Shown here: positions 44,787-53,219 of the stretch, in pieces
Position numbering within the stretch: the stretch's first letter is position 1
Layout of the letters: each line of letters begins with the position of its first letter
Source of the DNA: Polyangiaceae bacterium
GTDB taxonomy: Bacteria > Myxococcota_A > Polyangia > Polyangiales > Polyangiaceae
NCBI GenBank assembly: GCA_013214025.1
Contig: JABSRN010000037.1
Location: 1-64,000, forward strand
Direction of reading: 5' to 3'
Length of the DNA: 64,000 nucleotides
The notes under the pieces: model-generated
Told to the model about the DNA's origin: nothing
What the model saw: the letters and a program-made list of their open reading frames with translations, nothing else
The model's database searches: none
Program-made: the position numbers and the translations under genes

Positions 44787-46895
44787 GTGATCCTATTCAT
44801 TGGGTCTTTCCAGTTCGTGCCCTTGTTGGCCGTAATAGCGCTCAGCGTAGTGCTATCGCTCGGTGGCGCCTTTTGGACGCTGCTGGTGCAAGCGATCGGT
44901 AGCGAAGTCGGCGCCCAAGTGGCCCTGGGATCGCTCACTCTCATCGTGTTAGGCGGCATGGAAGTGTTCTTGCGCCGTCGGGAAGAAAGACCCGCCCGCG
45001 GCGTGCTCGATCTCGAAGCGCTGGTCGTACGCAGCGGCATTCCCGTGAGCGCCGTCGGCGGCAAAGCGTTGATGCTCGCGCGATTGCGGCGCAGTGGCAT
45101 CCCCGTCCCCGACGCCATCGTGATGACCTCCGAGCTATGCGCCGCCTTGATTGAGGCAAGACCGGATGGCGCGAGCGGAGTGTGGGCCGCCATCCCGTAC
45201 TGGGGAAAAAAGTGCTTCCACAATTTCTTGCACGGCAGTCGCGGGTCCAAGCTCATCATCCGTTCTTCCTTCGTGGAGAACTCATCAAAGCTCCGCCACC
45301 CGGGCATTTACCCCAGCGTTCGCAACGTCAACCCCAACGACCCCGGAGGCGTGCTCGACGCTATCTTCAAGGTATTACAGGGCCTGGAGGGCGAGTCTGC
45401 CAAGCTATATCGCAGACGCAACAAGATCCCCGGCGTCGCCGCTCGTGCCATTATCATCCAGCGGCAGATCGACGCCGACACCCTCGGCATCTCGGAATCT
45501 CGCGGCGAACAAGGTCGAGCCGATACCGTCACTATCGACTACACTCAGAAGCGATCCAGGACTCGTTCGGTTCGCTACGACATCGTCAATCGGCAAGCGC
45601 ACCCACTGGGCTCGGTGGATTCGCTCCCGGGACAGACTCACGCCTTCATGTGGCGGCTCGCAATGCTGAGCGTCGCCTTGGAAGTCGAGATGGAGGCGCC
45701 GGTTCAAATCGAGTTCGCCGTCTACGAGGGGCAGCTCTTCGTACTTCAGGTTCGACTGATTCCACCCACGGCACGCACCACCTGGCTCAGCTCGGCTCCC
45801 ATCGATATTGGGGCGCGCCGCAACCCGCGCCTGCTTCAGGATCTACGCGGTGGGATCCCGCTCATCCGTTCGGCCATCGGGAACGCGATGCGGGACGTAG
45901 GCGTCGTGGATGGGCCAACGGACGCGGAACTCAAGCTCATCGAAGACACGCCGTACATCGATGCACAAGTGTTGCGCCGCGTGCTCGCACGCAACACCAT
46001 CGACATTCTGCTGAATCTTCGCCAACGCCAAATGCTCCGCCTGATCCGACCGATCCGACGGCTCCCCCCAGTCCCGACCGACTCCGCCGATGTGGGCGAT
46101 TCTTGGAAGCGCCTGCGGGACTGGTATGCACATGCTTCGGGAGAGCAACTGCGTCTGCTGACCCGCCGCTGGCTGCTGGAAGACGCCGTGCAAATGGTCG
46201 GCGCCGAATCGGGAGCCGCCGCCGTCGAACAGCGAGTTCATCCCGTCCTGCGCTGGTTGCTGCGGGTCAGCCTCGCCCGCTGCGCAAAAGAAGTCCATCG
46301 AACGCACTCGCTGTTCGAGACCGCCGAGGAACAAGTACACAAGGTCGCTCCGATGATCCTGGCTCGGGGAGCCGAAGCGTGGGACGCCATGTTCATCGGG
46401 GACCGCTATTTACATACCAGCCTAGAGGAGCTCGATAATTGGTTGGAAGGCAAAGAGGATCGCAACGCTCTGGAAGCTAAGTGGAAGCTCTGGCGAGACG
46501 ATTTTCTCAAGCGCGAAGGCCAAGAGATCGAGGAGCGCATCCACGAACCCCGGCTCAAGTCCCCCAAAGAACCCAAGCCGAACAAGAGCTTGATATTTGG
46601 TGTGGCGGTCGTCCCAGGCCGAACCAAGGGCTCCGCCCAACGAGTCGGAGCCCCCAGCGCGCCACGTGCCGAGGACACCATCGTCATTCTCCCCGACGGG
46701 CGAGCGGACTTCGCCCCCTTCGTGTTTTTCGCCAACGGCATCATCTTGCAGGGTGGAGGCATACTCTCGCCGGTCGCCGCTCTCGCCCAAGAGCTGAAAG
46801 TGCCCACGGTTCTGTGCACTGAGATTCTCCCCACGGACTTGACTTCCGGACGAACTATTCAGCTCGATGGAGCGCTCGGCGTGGTGGCCCTCTAG
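44787..46895 (+). CDS. Membrane-anchored PEP-synthase-like protein lacking the catalytic His
   Basis: The 702-residue protein starts with two transmembrane helices (FVPLLAVIALSVVLSLGGAF, GAQVALGSLTLIVLGG). Residues 75-350 resemble the ATP-grasp PEP/pyruvate-binding domain (VGGKALMLARLRRSGIPVPD, IRSSFVENSS, MEAPVQIEFAVYEGQLFVLQ). A helical middle region follows. The C-terminus (about 600-702) resembles the swivelling PEP-utilising domain, but where the phospho-His motif (GGxxSHxA) belongs it reads GGGILSPVAALAQEL, Pro taking the place of His at about 662. The PEP-binding barrel is absent. It cannot act as a normal PEP synthase; a binding or regulatory role, or an ATP-grasp reaction alone, is possible. 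It is followed four bases later by the CapA-domain gene. Confidence 0.78.
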   Translation: MILFIGSFQFVPLLAVIALSVVLSLGGAFWTLLVQAIGSEVGAQVALGSLTLIVLGGMEVFLRRREERPARGVLDLEALVVRSGIPVSAVGGKALMLARLRRSGIPVPDAIVMTSELCAALIEARPDGASGVWAAIPYWGKKCFHNFLHGSRGSKLIIRSSFVENSSKLRHPGIYPSVRNVNPNDPGGVLDAIFKVLQGLEGESAKLYRRRNKIPGVAARAIIIQRQIDADTLGISESRGEQGRADTVTIDYTQKRSRTRSVRYDIVNRQAHPLGSVDSLPGQTHAFMWRLAMLSVALEVEMEAPVQIEFAVYEGQLFVLQVRLIPPTARTTWLSSAPIDIGARRNPRLLQDLRGGIPLIRSAIGNAMRDVGVVDGPTDAELKLIEDTPYIDAQVLRRVLARNTIDILLNLRQRQMLRLIRPIRRLPPVPTDSADVGDSWKRLRDWYAHASGEQLRLLTRRWLLEDAVQMVGAESGAAAVEQRVHPVLRWLLRVSLARCAKEVHRTHSLFETAEEQVHKVAPMILARGAEAWDAMFIGDRYLHTSLEELDNWLEGKEDRNALEAKWKLWRDDFLKREGQEIEERIHEPRLKSPKEPKPNKSLIFGVAVVPGRTKGSAQRVGAPSAPRAEDTIVILPDGRADFAPFVFFANGIILQGGGILSPVAALAQELKVPTVLCTEILPTDLTSGRTIQLDGALGVVAL

Positions 46896-46898
46896 CTC

Positions 46899-49133
46899 AT
46901 GTCTAGCATCAAGCTGACCCTAGTCTGCCTGCTCGTCACGCTACTCAGTGCGGGATTACTCTGGGCCGCCCGCGCTATCAGCTCCCGCTTCGACCCAGCG
47001 CAGTTTTCCGTCATCGGCTTCTTGATATGGGTGCTCGCAACCCTAGGCATCTCCGCCCCGCTGTTGGATCCCCACGCGGGTTGGGCCTTCCTTGCCACCT
47101 CAACGGTGCTGCTCTTCTCCCTACTGCTCCGAACCGCGGTCGATATTCGAGCCGGCATGACGCGACAACGCTTCGCGTTCTTGCAACTGTACGGCGGGAT
47201 CCTGGGCATACAATTCTTGTATATGAACTGGCGAGGCATGCTATTCGGAGCAACCGCCAGTGACGACTACGTAGCTTCACTTCAAGATTTCATCCGCCAT
47301 TTGATGGGCCCTTGGCTGGATGCCGGCGAGCCACTACTGGGCTTCTCTCGCGCTCCAGTGGAAGCGCAGCTGGCCGAGGTCAGTAGCCTGATCGCTCACA
47401 ACTTCTTGGTGTTGACCGCACTGATGAGTTTTCTCGTGGCGATGTATTGCGTGGCCTACCTAACGGACCGCGCGTTTCCGAAACCGGGCCTAACGCTCCT
47501 TCCACTCCCCACTCTCAGCACCATGGGCTTCTGCGCTCTGGCCGTCACGCTCTTCGGCCTCGGAAACGACCACCACGCCGTCGCGCTAGTAGTGGAGCTC
47601 GCGCTGATTGTCCTGTTGCCGTTCTTCTTGATTGAAGGGCTCACCCAGGTGCACCGTTGGACAAGCCGACTCCGTGTCCGCAAGGCCATCGTTATCATCA
47701 GCTTCCTACTGGTATTGTTTGATCCGCATTGGGGGGCGCTACTCATCCTCGCCAGTGTGGTCGTACAACTGGCTCAGCTCCGCGACCCCGAACTGCTGAG
47801 TACACGCTGGCGACCACACATCAGCACAGCGCTGTTTTCTGGGGGGGGGCTGGCCGTGATGCTATTCGCCCTGACCTACCCGGACGAAGCCCAAATCGCC
47901 CGGGTGTCGCCTTACCTCGGTATCCCCATCGATGTTTGCCGGAATCACCGCTGCTCTGTTCTTGACCTGCAACGCTGGCTCGGTTCCGATTTCGACGAAT
48001 GGAAAGCCGAGATCACGAAGCCCGCGCCCCCTGTTCCCGAAGAGAAAATGTTCGCCGACGAGAAGGCGGAAAAGTTCGTCGTCGTGGCCGGCGGCGACAT
48101 CAACCTTAGCGGCGCCGTATCCGAGTGGATCCTGGCGGACGACAATCACAACCCCTTCGCCAAGATCTCGCCTCTGCTCGAAGGCGCCCATCTCAAATTC
48201 GCCAATCTCGTTTCCCCCACCACTAGCGCGAAGGTTCGGCCCCCTCCGAAATGGGGCGTAAAACGCTTTGTGGCTCCCCCCCAATCGGCGCGCGCGATTG
48301 CCAATGGCGGACTGGATCTTGTCACTTTCGCCACCGAGCACTCGTGGGACGCGGGTCGCGAGGGATTTGATGACACCCTCAAACAGCTTGAGGACGCCGA
48401 TCTGTGGGTCGCCGGGGCCCACCGCGAAACTGGCAAAGCCAACGACCCTTTCACTCTGGAAGCGGAGGGTTGGAAAATCGCGCTCTATGCTGCCAACTCG
48501 GTCGAACTCATCGGCAAGAAGGACGCCAAGGAAAGCCGCGGCTTCATTGCTGACGCCGATCGCGTGCGACTGATCGCGGCCATCAAGAAAGCCCGCAAGG
48601 AATTCGACATCATCTTGGTCAGCTATCACGGCGGCGAGGAGTACGCTGACACACCGAGCGAGAAACATCAGAGCTTCGCCAACGTGATGATGCGCGCGGG
48701 CGCCGATGCCGTGTTCAGCCACCACAGTCACATCCCCATCGGATTTGGCTGGTACGAGAAACGGCCCATCTTCTACGGGCTCGGCAGTCTAGCGCGACAT
48801 GACGATTCCAAACACTCGTGGGCGAATCGCGGGTTCTTCGCTCGACTCACATTTTATGCGGCCGGCGCCAGAGATGCGGAGATCTGCCCGTATCTTTTGC
48901 AGGAAGAAGAACCCTCCGCCTTGTCCGGCGAGAACCGTCGTCAACAGGAAGGCATCTTTCGCAGAACGATGAAACGCCTGAGTTTCGACCTGGGGGGCAC
49001 CACTATCTCGGAGCCGGCTTTGTACTCGTGCATGCGACTTTGGCCACGAAACCGTCCCGATAGCGGTACCGAGCCCGGCGCTGGGCAAGACCTTCCGAAA
49101 ACTGCCGTAGAGCCAACGAGCCCGGCACCATGA
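46899..49133 (+). CDS. Polytopic membrane protein with CapA-type phosphoesterase domain
   Basis: The first half (1-360) of the 744-residue protein has about nine membrane spans, two of them right at the N-terminus. From about residue 390 the protein is a PGA_cap/CapA calcineurin-like domain: VVAGGDINLSG, HLKFANLVSP (usually NLE), ATEHSWDAG (usually NNHxxDxG), ILVSYHGGEEY and GADAVFSHHSH. CapA proteins act in poly-gamma-glutamate capsule assembly, and related metallophosphoesterases in other envelope tasks. Several metal-site positions differ from the consensus (NLV, TEH), so activity is uncertain. A charged helix and a Pro-rich end complete it. It lies four bases after the PEP-synthase-like gene, so the two are co-transcribed. 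I do not know this membrane-CapA fusion by name. Confidence 0.75.
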   Translation: MSSIKLTLVCLLVTLLSAGLLWAARAISSRFDPAQFSVIGFLIWVLATLGISAPLLDPHAGWAFLATSTVLLFSLLLRTAVDIRAGMTRQRFAFLQLYGGILGIQFLYMNWRGMLFGATASDDYVASLQDFIRHLMGPWLDAGEPLLGFSRAPVEAQLAEVSSLIAHNFLVLTALMSFLVAMYCVAYLTDRAFPKPGLTLLPLPTLSTMGFCALAVTLFGLGNDHHAVALVVELALIVLLPFFLIEGLTQVHRWTSRLRVRKAIVIISFLLVLFDPHWGALLILASVVVQLAQLRDPELLSTRWRPHISTALFSGGGLAVMLFALTYPDEAQIARVSPYLGIPIDVCRNHRCSVLDLQRWLGSDFDEWKAEITKPAPPVPEEKMFADEKAEKFVVVAGGDINLSGAVSEWILADDNHNPFAKISPLLEGAHLKFANLVSPTTSAKVRPPPKWGVKRFVAPPQSARAIANGGLDLVTFATEHSWDAGREGFDDTLKQLEDADLWVAGAHRETGKANDPFTLEAEGWKIALYAANSVELIGKKDAKESRGFIADADRVRLIAAIKKARKEFDIILVSYHGGEEYADTPSEKHQSFANVMMRAGADAVFSHHSHIPIGFGWYEKRPIFYGLGSLARHDDSKHSWANRGFFARLTFYAAGARDAEICPYLLQEEEPSALSGENRRQQEGIFRRTMKRLSFDLGGTTISEPALYSCMRLWPRNRPDSGTEPGAGQDLPKTAVEPTSPAP

Positions 49134-49152
49134 CCCATCGAATCACAATATT

Positions 49153-50172
49153 ATGAACCACACCGGGATGCACACAACCCACCTGAAGCGCACGATTGCA
49201 GCTCGGCACCCTGCCATCATAGTCGCCTCCCTCGTCGTCGCATTCTACGGCCTGACACCACCGTGCCACGCTCAGACCCTGACTCCGGCGTCGGGGCCCC
49301 ACGCATCGCCATCCCCCACTACCGGCGCGCCCTCCTCGAGCTCCGCCGCTCCACCGCCGACACCGCTTCAATCCGGGGTGTCGGCGACTCCGCTCACAAC
49401 CCTGGCGCCAACGCCGACCCAGCCGTCAGCGCCGGCGCACATGCAGCGTCCCGTCCCTGCACGTGCGCCGGCGCCTTCGTCGGCAGAGCGTCCCGTCACG
49501 GCGCGCGCTCCCTCGGCTCCCTTCACACCCAACGATGCCGGAGTCATCATTAGCGCCGAAAGGATGTTCGGCCTGCATCTATGGACCATCGAGTCCGGTG
49601 GAGAGGAACGCACTGGCACCAACATGAGCGTAATCTGGGGACACTCGGAGACATCCACCGGAGAGGTACTGCCCAGTGCGCTGCCGCGATGTGGTATCGA
49701 TTTCGTTGTGGGCCCCGGATTCACTCTGGGCGGTTCCCTCGGGGTGAGCATATCGAGCTCACGAAACGCCGAGGGCGAAGACCAAGGCTCCGTATCCACC
49801 ACATCGGTCGCGCCCCGCATCGGCTTCCTCGGAACCCCCTATCAATCCTTCAGCATCTGGCTCCGCGGCGGCATCGCCTACATCAAGAAAACCGATACCC
49901 CCATCGGCAATATCGAGCGCACGCTGACTGCCACCACACTGAATTTCGAGCCAGCGATGGTGCTCTCACCGGCTCCTCATGTCGCCATTACCTTGGGCCC
50001 CGTGATCGACATCGGTCTCGGCGGGAAAACCGATTGCACACGCTTGTCGAACACAGTGATGAGCGACGGTAGCAATCCTGCCGAAGAAGCGACCTGCTCA
50101 ACGGAGGAACGTGACGTCGACTTCAAGGTATCCAGCTTCGGGGTTACTGCCGGTATCGCGCTCTTCTTCTAA
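49153..50172 (+). CDS. Exported outer-membrane beta-barrel protein with Pro/Ala-rich N-terminus
   Basis: The 339-residue protein has a signal peptide (IIVASLVVAFYGLTPPCHAQ) followed by about 85 residues rich in Pro, Ala, Ser and Thr that look disordered. From about residue 130 regular alternating strands form a barrel: LHLWTIESGG, FTLGGSLGVSISSS, SFSIWLRGGIAYI, NFEPAMVLSPAPHVAITLGP, SSFGVTAGIALFF. The last residue is Phe, the classical sorting signal for the outer-membrane assembly machinery. Two Cys (GGKTDCTRL, EEATCSTEE) may pair in a loop. It follows the CapA-domain gene on the same strand by 19 bp, so it could be part of the same envelope operon. No specific family recognised. Confidence 0.75.
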   Translation: MNHTGMHTTHLKRTIAARHPAIIVASLVVAFYGLTPPCHAQTLTPASGPHASPSPTTGAPSSSSAAPPPTPLQSGVSATPLTTLAPTPTQPSAPAHMQRPVPARAPAPSSAERPVTARAPSAPFTPNDAGVIISAERMFGLHLWTIESGGEERTGTNMSVIWGHSETSTGEVLPSALPRCGIDFVVGPGFTLGGSLGVSISSSRNAEGEDQGSVSTTSVAPRIGFLGTPYQSFSIWLRGGIAYIKKTDTPIGNIERTLTATTLNFEPAMVLSPAPHVAITLGPVIDIGLGGKTDCTRLSNTVMSDGSNPAEEATCSTEERDVDFKVSSFGVTAGIALFF

Positions 50173-50231
50173 TTCCGTAGCCGAATCACCCCGGCGAGTC
50201 TCGTCGACCTGGCACTCATCCGGTTAGCGCT

Positions 50232-50258
50232 CCGCGGCCCGGCGCCGGACGTCCGCGG
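50232..50258. terminator. GC-rich hairpin between convergent genes, possible bidirectional terminator
   Basis: CCGCGG at 50232-50237 and at 50253-50258 can pair (the sequence is self-complementary) around a GC-rich loop. It lies between the end of the beta-barrel gene and the end of the PilZ gene. Only a weak T-rich stretch follows, so the call is tentative. Confidence 0.35.
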
Positions 50259-50262
50259 TACG

Positions 50263-52050
50263 CTATTTCTCAGGGCTAGAGATGAAGAACTCGATGTAGC
50301 TCTTCCTGAGTCGGATCTTGTATGACGGGATCGCTGAGCGGAACTGAAAGCTAATGGTAGCGCCCTTGGCGTTGTTTTCCGTGCGAACCTTCACGATTCG
50401 GTCGTCGCGGCGCTCAATCGTTGATGGCGCCCCAGATACCTCCCGACCCGGCACCGTCACGGAGAACCCTCGAGAGGTGCGTTTTCCCACAAGGGCAGCG
50501 CCCGGGGCGCTGAGCTTCATTCGGTGCACGATGGGCAAATGCATCCGACCACGCCCCCAAGGCTGAACCTCTTCCGGCCGCAGCTTGGTGATTGCTCGCG
50601 GGGTGTCATCAAAAGCACGGTCCTCGCTCACATCGTCTACGGAGGTGCGCTCAACGGGCTGTGCTCCCAATTCCGCCGCTTGGGCTGTGGCCATTGGAGT
50701 GGGACCGAATAGCGGAACGTTAGCAACGATATCGCCCGATTCCGGGGCTTCAGGCTCGACTTCGACCTCGACGGCTTCCGCTGGTGCGGTCGCCGCGACG
50801 GTCGGCTGCGTCTCCGTCTCGACCGCAGCGGCACTCGCCAAGGGGCTTTCGCCCACCTCTGTTTCGCCACCGACCAGGGTGTAGGAGCCCACCGCCAGCA
50901 CCGTGATCGCCGCCGCAATCATGCCCACGCGCGCTCGTGACGCTATCCGGGCTGGAGCCGACGGCTCAGGAGCAGCGGATCGCACCGGCTGTCGCGCGGA
51001 ACGAAATCGTTGCGCGGAGGTCGACAACACGCCTGACGGCGGAGGCGCGGTCGTCCGCCGCGGCGGCACCTTGGTCTCCTCACGTTTTGCCCGCAGCTTA
51101 CTAACGGTCGTTCCGGCGCTATTGGCCAGAGCGCCCCCGCCGCTCCAGGCGGCACTTCCCAGCTTTGCCAAGCCGGCGCCAGCTACCTTGGCCATCGACG
51201 CGGCGTTGCCCGCAAGAATATCGAGCCGCTCGCGCACATGGCCGCCACTCTCGATTTCCTCCTTGTCGTCGTAGTATTCGTCTGCCGCGAGGGGCTCGGG
51301 ATCCAGAGACGCGCCGGGGGGAATTGGACTGTGCTCAGGATCGAGCCTTTGAGCGTAGCTGTCTCTGGCATTGACCGCCGCGTCGATTACGCTCGGCTGA
51401 GGGGTCACCTCGGCGCCGTCGTAGCGCAAGCACACAACCAACTGCGGAATTTGGGTCTGGGGGTCCACGGCCACCGACACAGAATCGATTTCTGCATCGC
51501 GCCGGCGTCCATCGTCAACGTTCTCAAGCTCCAGGGAACGCCCCACGCGGAGGAACTCAAGATTCGACCCCACCTGGACTCGATGCTCACTGCCCTCTCT
51601 TACCCGGGCCTTCATCGGTGCGCCCAGGCCCTCGATATGCAGCTTAACATCCGCTCCGACTTGAGCGATCAGTTCGACCGCTTCGGAGACCGGCGGGGGT
51701 GGAACTGACTCGTCCATCGGGCGAGAAACACCGCACATTTCCTTGAGCACCTCGACGCTATTGCTGTCTAGGGCGGTAAAACGGATACCAAAGGCGCTAT
51801 CCTCGCCCGCCTCGACACGCCAGGCGACCTCTCCCTCAACGATGACCTCGCGGCCATCGCTCTCAAAGCGGCACACCAGCGGGGCGTGTAGCTCCGGCAA
51901 GTACGTGGTGCGAACGTGCATTCCCCGGCCACTCACCTCGACGCTCCGGGCTTCAAACGCCGGTACTTCGTGATCTCGGCCGCAAATTTCGACCAAGGTT
52001 GCTACCGCAACACGCTCCACATTTGCCGCCCGACGATCCTCATGTTCCAT
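50263..52050 (-). CDS. PilZ-domain membrane protein with AMIN-like C-terminus
   Basis: The 595-residue protein has an N-terminal PilZ domain (about 5-108): an early DRRAANVERVAVA, then FEARSVEVSGRGMHVRTTYL and DSAFGIRFTAL. PilZ domains bind cyclic di-GMP through an RxxxR and D/NxSxxG pair; here DRRAANVER and VEVSGRG are close to that pattern but not exact. A second beta region (130-215) follows, then a linker, a TM helix (RVGMIAAAITVLAVGSYTLV, about 372-392), a Pro/Glu-rich extracytoplasmic spacer, and a C-terminal beta-sheet domain (ATISFQFRSAIPSYKIRLRK) that resembles AMIN/secretin-associated domains. It may link c-di-GMP to an envelope process. It is divergent from the FHA gene. Confidence 0.78.
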   Translation of the reverse strand: MEHEDRRAANVERVAVATLVEICGRDHEVPAFEARSVEVSGRGMHVRTTYLPELHAPLVCRFESDGREVIVEGEVAWRVEAGEDSAFGIRFTALDSNSVEVLKEMCGVSRPMDESVPPPPVSEAVELIAQVGADVKLHIEGLGAPMKARVREGSEHRVQVGSNLEFLRVGRSLELENVDDGRRRDAEIDSVSVAVDPQTQIPQLVVCLRYDGAEVTPQPSVIDAAVNARDSYAQRLDPEHSPIPPGASLDPEPLAADEYYDDKEEIESGGHVRERLDILAGNAASMAKVAGAGLAKLGSAAWSGGGALANSAGTTVSKLRAKREETKVPPRRTTAPPPSGVLSTSAQRFRSARQPVRSAAPEPSAPARIASRARVGMIAAAITVLAVGSYTLVGGETEVGESPLASAAAVETETQPTVAATAPAEAVEVEVEPEAPESGDIVANVPLFGPTPMATAQAAELGAQPVERTSVDDVSEDRAFDDTPRAITKLRPEEVQPWGRGRMHLPIVHRMKLSAPGAALVGKRTSRGFSVTVPGREVSGAPSTIERRDDRIVKVRTENNAKGATISFQFRSAIPSYKIRLRKSYIEFFISSPEK

Positions 52051-52177
52051 AACTGCCTCGGCTGTCTCCGTTCGCCGATTTCGCCACCATTCTGGCGATT
52101 CGTGCGTAATAACCGACTAGAGCGAGCGCGCGTTTGGGGCCAAGTTTCAAGCGACACAGGAACCGTCCATCCAAAGA

Positions 52178-53203
52178 ATGGACAGGGACGCGCGAGCCGA
52201 CCATATTCGAACCTGGATGGCCCTCACCATCGTGGTGCGCTCAGGGGCGCTGGATATTTCGCCGGAGATCACCTTCGATGCGCCCAAGATCGTTCTGGGA
52301 CGTAGCCCAGGATGCGATCTTCAGCTGCCAGATCCTAGCGTGAGTCAGCGTCACTCATCGATCCTCCAGCGGGGCTCGGACTACCTTGTCATCGATGAAG
52401 GCAGCTCAAATGGCACCTTCTTCGGCCCTGTCCGACTCAGTCCGGGAGCGCCACGGGTCGTCAAACACGGCGATCTGATCCGGCTCGGACGCATCTGGCT
52501 TGAATTGCGGGTAGTAGCGGGTCTGCCAACAGAGAATCCTCGACTGTGCACTCAAGAAATCGCCCTCGGGCTGGTCACTCAGGCCCTGGACGGGGACGAA
52601 GAACCGTCGGTACCCAAGTTGGTCGTTTGTGACGGCCCAGACACGGACGCGGAGCTATCCCTCGGCCTGTTCGGCCACAGCTACATCGTGGGACGTAGCA
52701 AGACCTCGGACTTGCGAATGACCGATCCCGATTGCTCCCGCCGGCACGTGGAGCTGTGCCGCCGCGGCAACCACATCCTGGTCCGCGAGTTAGGCAGCAA
52801 GAACGGCGCATCGCTCAACGGTGAGCCCCTCACTGCTCAACACGAGACCGTATGGAAAGCCGGCGACCCCCTCGTCGTCGGCGCCAACACCCTGCGCTAC
52901 GAGGACCCCCTCGCCGCCGCGCTCGAAGAATTGGAGCGAGCTGCAGACGAAGCCATCAGCGCCAAAGATGCCATCGAGCCCCCCAGCAGCGAAGAAGTTG
53001 CGCCAGCAGCCAGCTCCGCGGGGAAACCACCTCCCCGTAGCCGGCAATCGGCGAACGGCCCCGACCATAGCCCCGTCGCGGCGCCGGCCGTACGGGTCGC
53101 AGGGCCTCAGTGGACCCCAACGGACTACTTGGTAGCAGCATTCGCGCTCGCCATATTGTTAACCAGCTTGTTGGGCCTGTTCTGGGTTGCCGGAAGCCCC
53201 TGA
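52178..53203 (+). CDS. Double FHA-domain membrane protein
   Basis: The 341-residue protein has two forkhead-associated domains that recognise phosphothreonine. The first (about 15-110) has VLGRSPGCDLQLPDPSVSQR with H, then DEGSSNGTFF. The second (145-240) has YIVGRSKTSDLRMTDPDCSR with RH, then ELGSKNGASLN. Both keep the Gly-Arg, Ser-x-x-His and Asn-Gly positions needed for phosphopeptide binding. A charged linker (250-310) and a C-terminal TM helix (YLVAAFALAILLTSLLGLFW) follow, so the FHA domains face the cytoplasm. It is likely an adaptor for one of the Ser/Thr kinases. The start could also be the ATG at 52217 directly before the first strand (MALTIVV). It converges on the next gene with 16 bp between. 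Confidence 0.88.
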   Translation: MDRDARADHIRTWMALTIVVRSGALDISPEITFDAPKIVLGRSPGCDLQLPDPSVSQRHSSILQRGSDYLVIDEGSSNGTFFGPVRLSPGAPRVVKHGDLIRLGRIWLELRVVAGLPTENPRLCTQEIALGLVTQALDGDEEPSVPKLVVCDGPDTDAELSLGLFGHSYIVGRSKTSDLRMTDPDCSRRHVELCRRGNHILVRELGSKNGASLNGEPLTAQHETVWKAGDPLVVGANTLRYEDPLAAALEELERAADEAISAKDAIEPPSSEEVAPAASSAGKPPPRSRQSANGPDHSPVAAPAVRVAGPQWTPTDYLVAAFALAILLTSLLGLFWVAGSP

Positions 53204-53219
53204 TTCCGCGCCGTCTGCG

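Noticed and set aside
45182-46438. A 418-residue frame overlapping the PEP-synthase-like gene in another + frame
   Set aside because: Composition is rich in Arg, His and Pro with no motif; the other frame carries the recognisable domains.
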